A DNA stretch of 64,000 nt from G963662605 sp963667005 (GTDB lineage: Bacteria > Bacteroidota > Ignavibacteria > Ignavibacteriales > Ignavibacteriaceae). The translations under genes were made by a program, and so were the position numbers. Where the stretch lies: assembly GCA_963667005.1 (NCBI GenBank), contig OY762937.1, forward strand, positions 124,001 through 188,000. The letters run 5' to 3'. Under the pieces are notes generated by a model. It did no database searches and was not told the DNA's origin. It saw only the letters and a program-made list of their open reading frames with translations. This document shows positions 28,901-38,100 of this stretch, piece after piece. Within the stretch, counting starts at the first letter, position 1. Every line of letters starts with the position of its first letter.

Positions 28901-29236
28901 CGGTATTTCATTTGCTTTATCTTTAGCAACGTATATCAGCTGTAGACCGGATGTACCGGTAAGTGTAGAGGATGAAGAAACACGAATGGGTTTACCCCGA
29001 AGAGTTTTCGCTGCTGAAAGGTTGATTAATTCCTGAATAGTCTTATTATCGGCACTGATCACTTTGAAGTTAAAGGAGGGGATATTTTCCTCAGATTGCC
29101 ATTCTACGTTTTTGGCAAAATTATAAATGTATGCAGTAATCGTTTGATCACGTTGCAAGGACTGAGCATAAACCCCCACCGGGGAACAGGAAATAAACAG
29201 TACAGCTATTACTGTAAACCGTAAGCGTATATTCAT
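25934..29236 (-). CDS. YfiR-domain hybrid histidine kinase with two receivers and Hpt
   Basis: The order over 1100 residues is signal peptide (1-24), a YfiR/DUF4154-type periplasmic domain (about 28-175, with T-A-Y-I-Y-N-F-A-K-N-V-E-W), and a long coiled coil (about 185-318). A transmembrane helix (about 322-341) leads to HisKA with M-S-H-E-I-R-T-P (His376) and HATPase (about 475-595). Receiver 1 (Asp665), receiver 2 (Asp813) and an Hpt domain (about 925-1015, H-T-V-K-G-x-x-G-N-L-G, His962) follow. It is a complete internal phosphorelay. YfiR in Pseudomonas is a separate periplasmic repressor of a diguanylate cyclase; here the module is fused to a kinase. It contains no cysteines, unlike redox-sensing YfiR. 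Confidence 0.92.
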   Translation of the reverse strand: MNIRLRFTVIAVLFISCSPVGVYAQSLQRDQTITAYIYNFAKNVEWQSEENIPSFNFKVISADNKTIQELINLSAAKTLRGKPIRVSSSSTLTGTSGLQLIYVAKDKANEIPSIFEQVEGKNILLITDNYSNKRLVMINFYDTEQGTIKFEINKANIINQRILIKEDMILLGGTQIDVAALYREGQQSLLSLQKHTSELESNLKKLESVIAEKTKEVELQKASLAQQSQKIQEQQKVLASQNAEFEKQVTELAAQKQAISEQQKIFEGKNIELNKLKGDLDRGKSTLKSLNESIEKQRAELNAKSKIVTEQGATINRQQNYLYFFLVIILLAILLVISIYQGLKHKQKVSEELALAKEAAEAATIAKSQFLATMSHEIRTPMNAIIGLSNLVLKTELDVKQLDYLTKIERSAHILLGIINDILDFSKIEAGKLNIESTDFNLYEVMDTVSNLVSQKAQEKGLEFLIHVAPEVPEALVGDSLRITQVITNYCSNAVKFTEAGEIVVNAELESIEGGKAKIRFSVSDTGIGLTPEQTSKIFQSFSQADSSTSRKYGGTGLGLAISKSLAKLMGGDVWVESEIGKGSKFYFSAVMGIQKEKKNDEYIPSVDLRDLKVLICDDNETARQILKEMMASFGFIAAVSKSGIEAMEILQANKEHPFNLVLMDWQMPDMNGLEVSKMILQNENIPKPTIIMITSFGREKIAEEAWKVGIKAFLNKPVSYSMLFDTIMEVFGKDVRTKRGGVSKGLRYSKEIEKIRGAYILLVEDNEINQQVAKELLSDSGFIIDIAGNGMEAVGKVASSGNPSKYDVVLMDLQMPEMDGYTATKEIRKMHEYDALPIIAMTADAMSGIREQCLSAGMQDYITKPIDPDEVFGKLSRWIQEDVHRVVPQIPTPERTSTDITIELPEFSSLDVKDGMIRVMGKKHLYVELLNKFVSSNAGSYEELIAAMHAQDQEKAVRIVHTVKGVAGNLGAKNLQAVAAKLEMSLRANLKVDPKLLSNFQDQLAMTIEDIAAGLHSMKSDTDVVIDSPDLLNKEIFKKLVDELTILVDDMDFTSKKKIEEIMHLPGTKNYVADLKLIEKLINNIEYEEAKSKISELKI

Positions 29237-29813
29237 TAGTCGTGTAAGCCATTTATTTTTGTTAAAAGCTAAACGTCACCAATTGCATAACCAAATTCCG
29301 GTTTTTCGAGCCCCACAGCATAATTAAATATGCCATTATTAATATAATGGTATTTGGGCAATTAAATCAACTACTGAATCACAAGATTTCGCTTTCAGGA
29401 GGGTCAGATTTTAGCCGTCCCCTGTAGGCTCCTGAAACTTTGAGGTTTAATTCTTCCGTGACTCATATTATATCTGATAAAAGGATTTCGCGGAATCCAT
29501 TTACCAGATCTCCGCTAGCTTTATTCCAGGAGAAAATGTATGCAGTCCACGATTCCGCATTATTTTAATGCAACCCTATCATCAGTGAAAGTGGAGATGG
29601 GGCGAAGAAATCGAATGATCAAGAATTCCGTACCGGAAAGGAGTTTAAGACAAAAATTCAATGAAAAGCCGGGGAACATAAATAACGGAACGGGCAGGAG
29701 AATATATACCTGGAACCTATAGTTGATAAGGAGTTTAATTGACCAATCTGGGGCTACTGAAGAAATTCTTCAATACCCATAAGGGGTAGTCAGCCCATTA
29801 CATCTTCGGCACA
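29237..29813. other. 577-bp region upstream of the YfiR kinase
   Basis: It holds the probable kinase promoter and a hairpin with 9-bp perfect arms (29393-29401 and 29429-29437). A short imperfect palindrome, TACCC/GGGTA, lies at 29774-29788. One small plus-strand ORF is described separately. No tRNA, riboswitch or other known RNA was recognised. Confidence 0.5.
29540..29722 (+). CDS. Possible small basic protein, unknown
   Basis: A 60-codon ORF starts 7 nt after a good Shine-Dalgarno sequence (AGGAG at 29528-29532). The product is basic (R/K-rich centre), has no membrane segment and shows no recognised family. It stands alone on the plus strand between two minus-strand regulators, so it could be chance. 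A second ATG at 29536 in another frame ends after ten codons. Treat as a weak candidate. Confidence 0.22.
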   Translation: MQSTIPHYFNATLSSVKVEMGRRNRMIKNSVPERSLRQKFNEKPGNINNGTGRRIYTWNL

Positions 29814-30200
29814 TTATTTGCGATCGAATTTGTATTTCACATCCTCAATCTTCTCAACTAACTCTTGTGAAGAAAACGGTTTGGAAATATATTCATCAAA
29901 TCCGGTTTGAAGTAGTTTATCCCGGTCACCAACCATCGCGTAGGCGGTACAGGCAATAACCGGAGTGGATTCATAACCGCGCAGCTTTCTTATAATGCCG
30001 AGCATATCAACGCCGTTTTTAATTTCGCCAAGATTAATATCAAGCAATATCATCGAATACTGCTTCTCGGCAAGTTTTTCAAGGGCATCCATTGTAGTTT
30101 CTGCATAGTCTATGTTCGCAATAAACTTAAGAAAGGTTTGCGCAACTCCGTGCACAACCGGATCATCATCAATCAATAATATATTAATTAGATTCGGCAT
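29814..30200 (-). CDS. Single-domain response regulator
   Basis: A CheY-like receiver of 128 residues with no output domain. It has acidic D-D-D near 11-13, the phospho-acceptor Asp in M-I-L-L-D-I-N-L-G, the conserved Thr/Ala region A-C-T-A-Y-A, and Lys in S-K-P-F. It probably passes phosphate between kinases or binds a target protein. It is closest in look to the C-terminal receiver of the hybrid kinase at 24292. It is separated from its neighbours by more than 500 bp on both sides and is probably transcribed alone. Confidence 0.88.
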   Translation of the reverse strand: MPNLINILLIDDDPVVHGVAQTFLKFIANIDYAETTMDALEKLAEKQYSMILLDINLGEIKNGVDMLGIIRKLRGYESTPVIACTAYAMVGDRDKLLQTGFDEYISKPFSSQELVEKIEDVKYKFDRK

Positions 30201-30725
30201 ATACTGTTCTCTGTGTTTTCTTTGTCAATTTTGTGAACGCCTCATGACCAGCCGGAACCGGCTGCACCAGCCCGGGCGGGATATCAATACTAAATTTTGT
30301 TCTTTCCCCAATTTACGACTAACTGGAATATGTTCACCCAATAATTCAAATTTTTTTTGCAATAGTAAGGATTTATCTTGTAGCTATATGAAGCCGGAGT
30401 AAGACCTCGCCCGGTTTTTGAATCCCTCAAAAACACTTATTTCTCGCCACGGCCATGAACTTCATATACCCGCAATAAGGTTGACACTCCTTTTCAATAT
30501 CAGGATATAATATCCAAACACAAATTGATGGAGAAGAAATTTGACAAAGAGGAACGTAGTGATAATTTTTAAATAACCGGAATGAGTAAGTGATGTGGCG
30601 AGAAGTTATAAAAAACGCGAAATAAAGCTGCCAACACACAAGCAGTTTACTTCGCGTTAGTCAAGGATGATAATCATCCTACGAAAACTTGATGTGAAAT
30701 GCATATTGCAGGAAAATATGCTTAA
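30201..30725. other. 525-bp intergenic region with small palindromes
   Basis: No convincing gene. Two perfect short hairpins are visible: 30249-30264 (7-bp arms, 2-nt loop) and 30664-30680 (7-bp arms, 3-nt loop). The first lies near the likely promoter of the lone receiver gene. The second lies just beyond the stop of the small membrane-protein gene and may be its terminator, though without a strong U-run. Confidence 0.4.
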
Positions 30726-30953
30726 CTAATCGTAATGGCGCAGCAGAGATTTTTCATTTACTGAGAGCTTCACGGAAAATTCCGCCTGAAAGAAATACAG
30801 ACACAACAAAATGCTAATCATTAAAAAAACTGTTACAATAAAGAAACCGAATACATTTCTTGACGCCGGCCGCCTGCTTGTTCGGGTATCAAAATTTTCA
30901 CTGACTATACCTGACACAATAACCGCATCTTTATGCACCCAGTGATTTTCCAT
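30726..30953 (-). CDS. Small single-pass membrane protein, unknown
   Basis: About 75 residues: a polar N-terminus (about 1-30, R-T-S-R-R-P), one strong transmembrane helix (about 34-55) and a short charged C-terminal tail. The ATG at 30953 has an AGAAGGA Shine-Dalgarno-like sequence about 10 nt upstream; a GTG one codon earlier is the alternative. I recognise no family. Lying between a lone receiver and a PAS kinase, it may belong to signalling, but nothing in the sequence proves it. Confidence 0.45.
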   Translation of the reverse strand: MENHWVHKDAVIVSGIVSENFDTRTSRRPASRNVFGFFIVTVFLMISILLCLYFFQAEFSVKLSVNEKSLLRHYD

Positions 30954-31094
30954 CACGACAAGATCCTTCTACAATTATCTTGCTGATTGTAAAAATTTAC
31001 AGTACAAATCTGCCTACAAAGTAATAATAGCACAATAGTTTTGATGCAAATGAAGAATTTAAACGACAAGTGAATAATAATGCCGATAATTGCG

Positions 31095-33839
31095 CTAAAC
31101 TATCGAATTAGGGTAGATAGGTATCTTTAGAGTGACTGTTGTTCCGGTTCCTATATGGCTGGCAATGTGGATTGTACCATTGAGAGCGTCAATACCTTCT
31201 TTAATAATTGCCATGCCGAGCCCCGTTCCGGGGCGGTCGCCAACATTTTTTCCGCGGAAGAAAGGCTTATAAATACTTTGCAGATCGCTTTGAGAAATGC
31301 CAATGCCTTTATCACTTATTTCAATCACAAGGTTTTGTTTACTCTTGAATATAGTAACTAAAACCGGCGATCCCGGGTATGAATACTTTACCGCATTCAG
31401 CAACAGATTAATTAACATTGACTTCATCAGTTTAGGGTCTAAAGAAAACGTTTCATCCCCGGTTTTATTCACAAGTTCTATTTGCACTCCGTTAGCCTGA
31501 TTGCTCGCTTCAATGTCTTCCCGAATCTGATGAATAAGCCGGACCAGATTTACATTTTCTTTTCTAACCTGAATCTGACTTAATTCCTTTTTGCTAAGCG
31601 TTAGAATTTCATTCAGCATTGAAGTCATTTGTTTGACTGATTTTTTAATTTTTGCATAATGCTGTGCTTTTTTTTGAGGTGTCAAATTTTTGTCATATGA
31701 TTCCATGATATCCACTGATGACAAAATTGTTGCTAAAGGTGTCCGGAATTCGTGTGATGCTGTCGAGATAAATATAGATTTCAGTTCACTAAGCTCTTTT
31801 TCTTTAACCAAGGCTCTTTGTGTGGACTCAACAATCTGCTTGGTGGCGGTAACATCCGAGCACATACCTTCCAGTATTTGTTTCCCCTCACCCAGGCGCG
31901 GCCATAACTTATATAGCAACCATTTAACACTACCGTCGGGGAATTGAAGTTTCAATTCTCCTTTTAGAATATTCCCATTGATTATGCTGGAGAGGTTGTC
32001 CCTTAAGTGTTGACGATCTTCAAGAGACAAAAAATTTGCCAGAAATGAAATGTCATCATTAACAGGTATCCGTCTGCCAAATATTTTTTCAGCACCATTG
32101 TTAACATACGTAAACTGCCTTTTCTCCGTATCAAACACGAAGACCATATCATCAAAAGCCCGAAAGAAATTTTCGAGCTGTGCATGGGCATCCTGTAATT
32201 GGGAATGCATTGACCTCAATTCAGTTATATCCGTGAAAACGAGCATTATCAAATCCGTGTTTGCACGCTTAATCGTATCCACTCGGAGTAGGACCTGCTT
32301 AACGATACCGGATTTAGTCTTTACATTAATTTCCAAATCCCTAATAAAACCGGAACTGCTAAACTCGTTTTCTAAAATAAACTGTTGCGACTCTGCGATG
32401 AACAGTGGCACCTCGGAAAGACTTCTATCCTTGAGCTCATCCATTGTAAAACCAAGAGCCCGTTGAAATGCCTCATTCGTATCAATAAACCGCCATGATT
32501 TCGAAAGCAATGCCATTGGTTCAGGATTTCGATGAAAAGCCTTGAGGAATATCTCCCGGGTTTCCACCAACTTGGAGAGATCACGGCTTGTACCGAAAAA
32601 CACATCTTTGCCGTCCCACTTACCTTTAACAAAATGAGTCTCTACGGGCAGTATTTGATTTGTCTTGGTCAGCAGAGGAATGGGGCACATGCTTGCTTTC
32701 CCCGCAAGCATATCAGCAAAAATACTCTGAGCCTCAGCGCGTTGGTTTTCAGGATGAAAAATGAGAAGGTTTTTCCCCTCCAGCTCATCTTTTTTATACC
32801 CCAGAACTTCAAGCGCTCTTTGATTCACATCAACAATCATTCCTTGAGAGTCTATTATAAATCCCAGATCATTAACTCGATTATAAAATTGCCTGAAGTT
32901 ATTTTCACTCTCAGATATATTATTTGGGTTGCCCTTTATAGACTGTATATCGGTATACATCCCCATCATGCGAATAGCCTTCCCGTGTTCATCCCGCTCA
33001 ACAATTTTACCGCGATCAAGCACCCATTTATAACCGCCATCTTTACACAACAGTCTGTGCTCTGATTGATAATAACCGGTTGAGCCGTCAAGATGATTTT
33101 TAATTGCCGGGGTTATGGTATTCAAGTCATCAGGATGCACCCGCGAAGACCAAGCTTCAGGACCCGCACCCCATTCTTCCATCGTATATCCAAACATAGC
33201 CGCCAAAGATTCAGAGAACACCACTTCCCCGGTTCGAATATTCCAATCCCATATGCCGGAGCTTATTGCATCCATAAAAAACTCAAAGTGCTTGCACTTT
33301 TCTAATTTTTCTCTTTCTTCCCGTTTTATTTTTAAGTAAAGTCCAATACTATTTGCCGACAAGCGCAGCAAATCCACTTCAGAATCCCTCCATCTTTCTT
33401 TATTAATGCAGTCATCAAAACCGATAAATCCCCAAAATACATTGTCAAATAATATTGGAACCATTAGCACAGATTGGATATCCTCAGACTCAAGCATGGT
33501 TTTAAAATCTTCGGATAAATCGCTTACGATGGCATTGATGTTTTGTCCAAAAGATAACAACTGAAACACATCGGGGAGAATTCGTTTGAGTGAGAAGTTC
33601 TGCAAATCGGGATTATGTGTTTTTGGGGTTATACCTTCCGCGCACCACTGACATTTTTGAATGGTAATAACATCACCGTCAGACAAATAGATATTCTCAA
33701 ATAAGTAAACACGACAAACTGAAATGGAGCAGCCTAATTCCTTTAATGCTAACTCCAGCGCCTTCTGTTCTTCCTTTTCACGAAGGAGGATGGCTGTAAT
33801 CCGGCCTCCTATCTCAGTGATTTTTTGTGCTACCCTCAT
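31095..33839 (-). CDS. GAF/multi-PAS sensor histidine kinase
   Basis: This 914-residue soluble kinase has a GAF-like domain (about 1-175, with C-Q-W-C-A-E-G and V-L-M-V-P-I). Four PAS domains follow: about 185-305, a PAS_3 type with S-G-I-W-D-W-N and its H-R-L-L-C-K-D-G PAC; 320-430; 435-545; and 555-670. HisKA with A-S-H-E-F-R-T-P (His696) and HATPase (about 790-908, D-K-G-I-G-I and G-T-G-L-G-M) complete it. No membrane helix was seen, so it senses a cytosolic signal, possibly redox, light or small ligands. It lies 38 bp behind the LytTR response regulator and is probably its partner. Confidence 0.9.
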   Translation of the reverse strand: MRVAQKITEIGGRITAILLREKEEQKALELALKELGCSISVCRVYLFENIYLSDGDVITIQKCQWCAEGITPKTHNPDLQNFSLKRILPDVFQLLSFGQNINAIVSDLSEDFKTMLESEDIQSVLMVPILFDNVFWGFIGFDDCINKERWRDSEVDLLRLSANSIGLYLKIKREEREKLEKCKHFEFFMDAISSGIWDWNIRTGEVVFSESLAAMFGYTMEEWGAGPEAWSSRVHPDDLNTITPAIKNHLDGSTGYYQSEHRLLCKDGGYKWVLDRGKIVERDEHGKAIRMMGMYTDIQSIKGNPNNISESENNFRQFYNRVNDLGFIIDSQGMIVDVNQRALEVLGYKKDELEGKNLLIFHPENQRAEAQSIFADMLAGKASMCPIPLLTKTNQILPVETHFVKGKWDGKDVFFGTSRDLSKLVETREIFLKAFHRNPEPMALLSKSWRFIDTNEAFQRALGFTMDELKDRSLSEVPLFIAESQQFILENEFSSSGFIRDLEINVKTKSGIVKQVLLRVDTIKRANTDLIMLVFTDITELRSMHSQLQDAHAQLENFFRAFDDMVFVFDTEKRQFTYVNNGAEKIFGRRIPVNDDISFLANFLSLEDRQHLRDNLSSIINGNILKGELKLQFPDGSVKWLLYKLWPRLGEGKQILEGMCSDVTATKQIVESTQRALVKEKELSELKSIFISTASHEFRTPLATILSSVDIMESYDKNLTPQKKAQHYAKIKKSVKQMTSMLNEILTLSKKELSQIQVRKENVNLVRLIHQIREDIEASNQANGVQIELVNKTGDETFSLDPKLMKSMLINLLLNAVKYSYPGSPVLVTIFKSKQNLVIEISDKGIGISQSDLQSIYKPFFRGKNVGDRPGTGLGMAIIKEGIDALNGTIHIASHIGTGTTVTLKIPIYPNSIV

Positions 33840-33877
33840 TGATTAAGTTCTGCTTACTCGAGTAATAAAAGAATTGT

Positions 33878-34678
33878 CTATTTTCGCAGCTGGCTTCTTA
33901 GTTCACGGCTGTATCTCTGACTGACAAATACCGGATCTTTCATTTCTTTCATGGTGACTTTATAGGTATAGTTAAACCATTTTTCAAACTGGAGTACATA
34001 ATCCGTATTAATAATTGTCGAACGATGAATACGTAAAAATTTTTCCCGGGGTAAAATGCTTTCCCAATTCTTCATGGATTTTTTTATCGTGAATGTTCTA
34101 TCTTCCGATGCGATGATGTCGGAATAATCTCTTTGCGATTTTATCATAACAATTTCTGAGATTTTCAGGAGCGTAGGAGATTGTGCCCGATCAATAAATA
34201 TTGAGGCATTATAATTCAAGGGCTCCACGGAGTTATCAACCTCATCAACTACTTTATCTTTAAGCTTTTTGATAAGATTTTCCTCCTGTGAAATTTTTTC
34301 ACGAAGTACTTTATGCTTTTCAAGCTGGGTTTTAACTGCAGAGATCAGTTCTTTTCTTGTGAATGGTTTTGTGATGTAGTCATCCGCGCCCAGCTCCATT
34401 CCGTGACGCATGTTTTCTCTCTCAATTTTTGCGGTCAGAAAGATAAACGGGACTGAATTAGCCGGTCCGGCTTTCAACTTTTCCAGAATATCAAATCCAT
34501 TATTTTGCGGCAGCAGAATATCACAGATAATCAGATCGGTTTTTTGTACGTCAATTTGCGCCACAACATTTCCTTCTCCCGCCAACGGGATAACATGATA
34601 ACCTTCAAGTTCGAGAAGTTCTGTAACATTTTCACGAACTGATTTATCATCTTCAATTACTACAATAGTATGCGCCAT
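33878..34678 (-). CDS. Response regulator with LytTR DNA-binding domain
   Basis: The 266 residues form a receiver (about 3-120; acidic pair near 10-11, phospho-acceptor Asp53, K-P-F near 106-108), a coiled linker (about 120-150) and a LytTR domain (about 165-265). The LytTR domain has F-L-R-I-H-R-S-T-I-I-N and F-V-S-Q-R-Y. It is a transcription factor activated by phosphorylation. It precedes the GAF/PAS kinase gene in the same unit. A 450-bp non-coding region lies upstream. Its targets are unknown; the large secreted-protein genes upstream are candidates by position only. Confidence 0.9.
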   Translation of the reverse strand: MAHTIVVIEDDKSVRENVTELLELEGYHVIPLAGEGNVVAQIDVQKTDLIICDILLPQNNGFDILEKLKAGPANSVPFIFLTAKIERENMRHGMELGADDYITKPFTRKELISAVKTQLEKHKVLREKISQEENLIKKLKDKVVDEVDNSVEPLNYNASIFIDRAQSPTLLKISEIVMIKSQRDYSDIIASEDRTFTIKKSMKNWESILPREKFLRIHRSTIINTDYVLQFEKWFNYTYKVTMKEMKDPVFVSQRYSRELRSQLRK

Positions 34679-34945
34679 CTATGCCTCCAAAGTTGATTGG
34701 ATTTTCAATAAGAATTAATCCTGTTCTATCGGTTTACCCGGATATTCGTTACAAAATTTGCCATTTATCAGTTAATTGTCAATGTAGATTCGACTAAAAG
34801 CAAATAAATGTGATTTGCGGCATATTTCGACGATAAGCGACGAGTATTCGGCAAGCGATGAGAACCTGAGGGGCTTTTCCTTTAGAATAAACTCAATATT
34901 TATCACACGTCTATAATTTGAGAGTGAATTGAAGTTGGCTTGGGT

Positions 34946-34972
34946 AAAAAAAATCCGCCTTTCGGCGGATTA
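34946..34972 (-). terminator. Rho-independent terminator
   Basis: A perfect 8-bp GC-rich stem (34953-34960 and 34965-34972) is closed by a GAAA tetraloop in the minus-strand RNA and followed by a run of eight Us. This is a textbook terminator for transcription coming from 35129-39211. Confidence 0.85.
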
Positions 34973-35079
34973 TTGTCTGTTGGTTGGTGCATTGGGAAAA
35001 TTTTGCTCCAACCAATTCACTAAAAATATTGTATTATTGATTCCCCTTTTACATGCCAAGACAACGATAGTTAAAAATT

Positions 35080-35114
35080 GAAGCAGGGCATTGCAAGCAT
35101 GCTATGCCCGCTTC
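35080..35114 (-). terminator. First terminator after the adhesin-like gene
   Basis: Arms at 35080-35091 and 35104-35114 form an 11-bp stem with one bulged base, about 14 bp beyond the stop codon. In the minus-strand RNA it is followed by A-A-U-U-U-U-U. Together with 34946-34972 it makes a tandem terminator. Confidence 0.65.
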
Positions 35115-35128
35115 ATTTTCAAGTTTAC

Positions 35129-38100
35129 TTACTTATTCTCCGAACCGGCAGATTTCAATTCGATTTTATGAACCTGCTTCCGGACGATTTTACTTGCAGA
35201 CGGCCTTTGGATGCCGACATAATTAAAAGAATTCTGATCAACGATTGACAGGTCGAGAGGGTCAACGTACCGGTCACCGTTTATATCGGTAGCAAGACCA
35301 CTGCCTGCCACGTAGTTAAATGAATCCTGATCAACTAATGAAAGATCAAGTGGGTCTACATAGCCATCCTGATTGCAGTCACCGCTGTAAATCGCCCAGA
35401 GTTCCGGAGAAGAAGATACCTGGACCAAATTGTTCCCGTAAGCTTTACTTTGAGCAGATGTAAAATCATACGTGATTGTCGATCCTTTAACAAACGACAC
35501 AGGTGATGCACTCCAGGTCTCAATAGTATTTCGATGTTTAATAATAACATAGTAACTTCCCGAAGCCGCAGCATTAAAATCACCCGATGCAGTAAACGAT
35601 ATTGAATCCAGAAGAGCTGATGTTGAGTCAACAATTGCATAGGGCGAACTTGCATTTGCCAGGCAGATGAGTATTGTATCTGTCATATTAAGAAAATTAC
35701 CTGAATTATAGTAACCTTGAGGTATAACACTAACCGTAACGTGTCCGGCTCCTGAGGCTGCTCCCATAGCCGCCGCTTCGCCAGCAGTTAATTCTCCGAA
35801 CAGTGCGAGATTTTGTCCGGAAACCGTATTGTTCACTGCATCAATCAATCCGAGGCTGGTCCATGTACTCCCGTTGAATAAGCCTCCGGTTAGCGTTGAT
35901 TCATTTCCGGAAATATCGCTGTTTACATAAACTGCAGAAACATCATAGACGGGATCTGTTATTCCTTCACCCGAGATAGTCCAGGTGCGGTTTAAGTAAT
36001 TAGCAGCGCTTGTATTGTTTTCACTTTTTGTGCTTCCGGTTTTAACACCGATTGCAGCCGAGCTAAGCGAGCCGCTTGTCAACGATACTTGCAGAGGTGT
36101 GTATCCGCTTGCTGAACCCACGGGAAAAGTGAATGATACCGGTACCGCAGTAATGAGTTTTTTCAACTCTCCTGCTCCTGTGGTAACAATCATGTTTGAA
36201 GCACTTGGCGTTCCGGTTATTGAACCTGAAACAATCAAGCTTGCCGTTCCCAGAATTATTCTACCGTTGGTGAGTATTAAATTGTTTTGTACCGTTTCAT
36301 CAGCCACTCCGCCGACCAATATTCCGTTTGTATTATTTACTTCCAGATTGCCGAATGTTGTTCCTCCGGCTATTGTCTGCTGTACCGAACCATTAAAAGA
36401 AACCGTACGTGAACCGGCGATCAAACTTCCGGTATTCGTCCAATTACCTTTCACGGTTACATCGCCATTCAAATTCATTGTGCCGTTAAGTGTGACATTT
36501 CCGCCGACAGTTAACGTACTGCTTGTTGTATTTAAAGTACTGCCTGCATCTACAGTAAGACTACCGGCACATTGAGCGGAAGTATCACCGAGTGCAAGTG
36601 CAGTATTATTACTTATCCGGACATTTGCAGGATAGCTGCTGCCGCTTGTTCTGGTACTCCACTCTTTAGTTCTGACAGCACTCGTACCTTGATTATACAC
36701 CAGAGTTGAATTGGCGCCGAAAGTAGGCAGATACGCCTGACTGCTCGGATATGTGAAACTTCCACCTGCATTTATCTGACAGGTTCCATTCATCGTTATG
36801 CCGCTTCCATAGTAGAGAATTTCAACCGGCCCTGAAGTTTGGAATGTTCCGCTTACCGTCAGGTTAGCTGAAGTTTGAATGCTTACTCCTCCGGCTCCCT
36901 TAATGTTTACATTCGGCGGTAAAGCTACATATCCCGTGTTGTTATTCCAGAACGGATTGTTATTATATACTCCAAGCTTTGATGATGTATAGTTTATCAC
37001 CAATCCGCCATTCGTTCCGTAAGCAAATGCCATTGAGCCTGACGTGTATGATCCTCCGCCCTGCTCTATCTGATATGTTCCGTTTATCGTTGCAACACAA
37101 CCGTTGTTATATGTCGGACCGTTTGATCCCGTACTAAATACCGCTCCGGCATCAACGATAAATGTTGAGCCTGAAGAGAATGCCATATACTGTGATAAGG
37201 TTACTGTTCCGCCGGTATTGCTGTTCTGTAATAAGCCTCCACTTGCCAGCGGATTCGGTACCGCGTTGCCTGTTACCTGATTGACAGTTCCTACATATAC
37301 GTACTTTCCTGCCGAGTTATAACTCCTCGTTCCGGTTGTCTGGATATTACCTGTCGTACCGCTGGTTGTTATTCCCTGTGCACTACCGATCTTCAGTGTT
37401 CCTCCACTCTTCAGAGTGAAGACTCCATTTGTACCACCGACTACGTAACTTCCACAGTTCAGAGTTCCGCCGTTATTAACGTTTATCGCTCCGGTCAGTG
37501 TTACATTACTGCCAAGAGCCATTGTTGCATTGTTCATGATGTCAAGGTTCGTTGCACTCAGTGCTGCAGGAACAGTAAAGTTTACAGCCGCTGTTCCGTC
37601 TCCAACTTGTATTTTCGTTGTTGAACCCGTTACTGCCCAGGCTCCGCCAAGGGTTCCGTTTGCCGTAATAATATACGTCATTCCGTCTGAGGTGAAGTTA
37701 ACAGGTGCATTGCCGCTGCCGTCACTATTGGCTCCCCAGCTGCTCAATTGCTCCAGGTTTGCTCCTGATTTTGAGTAATACGTGGAAACTGTTGTTGATG
37801 CTGAAGCCTGTGGGGCACTAATCTTATTGTAACGGATGTTGCTGCCACTGTTGTTATAGGCATATACCTTAAAGTAATATGTTGTGCCCTGACTCAGGCT
37901 CGTCATGTCTGCCTGCTGTACTCCGGAGGCTATGTTCTTATCCAACCCTCCATCACTTACTGCTGTGCCGTCTACCGGATCACTTATACTCTCATAACCT
38001 ATAGAACTGCCGCGGATCAGGTAACCGTCTGTCGAAGGGGCATCGGTCCAGACCAGATGTATGACCGTGGACGAAGGTGAACCGTTGGAGGCACCCAGCC

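Larger units (their letters stand above)
34679..35128. other. 450-bp intergenic region with two terminators and the LytTR-gene promoter
   Basis: The part next to 35129 holds two strong minus-strand terminators, listed separately, which insulate the adhesin gene from the signalling genes. The remaining about 270 bp should contain the promoter of the LytTR regulator. No ORF or known RNA was seen. Confidence 0.5.

Noticed and set aside
29393..29437. Hairpin upstream of the YfiR kinase as a riboswitch
   Set aside because: It has a single 9-bp stem with no conserved riboswitch core and lies about 160 bp from the gene start.
29774..29788. TACCC/GGGTA palindrome as a NarL-type site
   Set aside because: It lies downstream of the lone receiver gene and about 540 bp from the next promoter; a single 15-bp match is weak.
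35398..35500. Dockerin repeats as evidence for a cellulosome
   Set aside because: Only one protein carries them and no cohesin or scaffoldin was seen. Dockerin-like calcium repeats are common outside cellulosomes.
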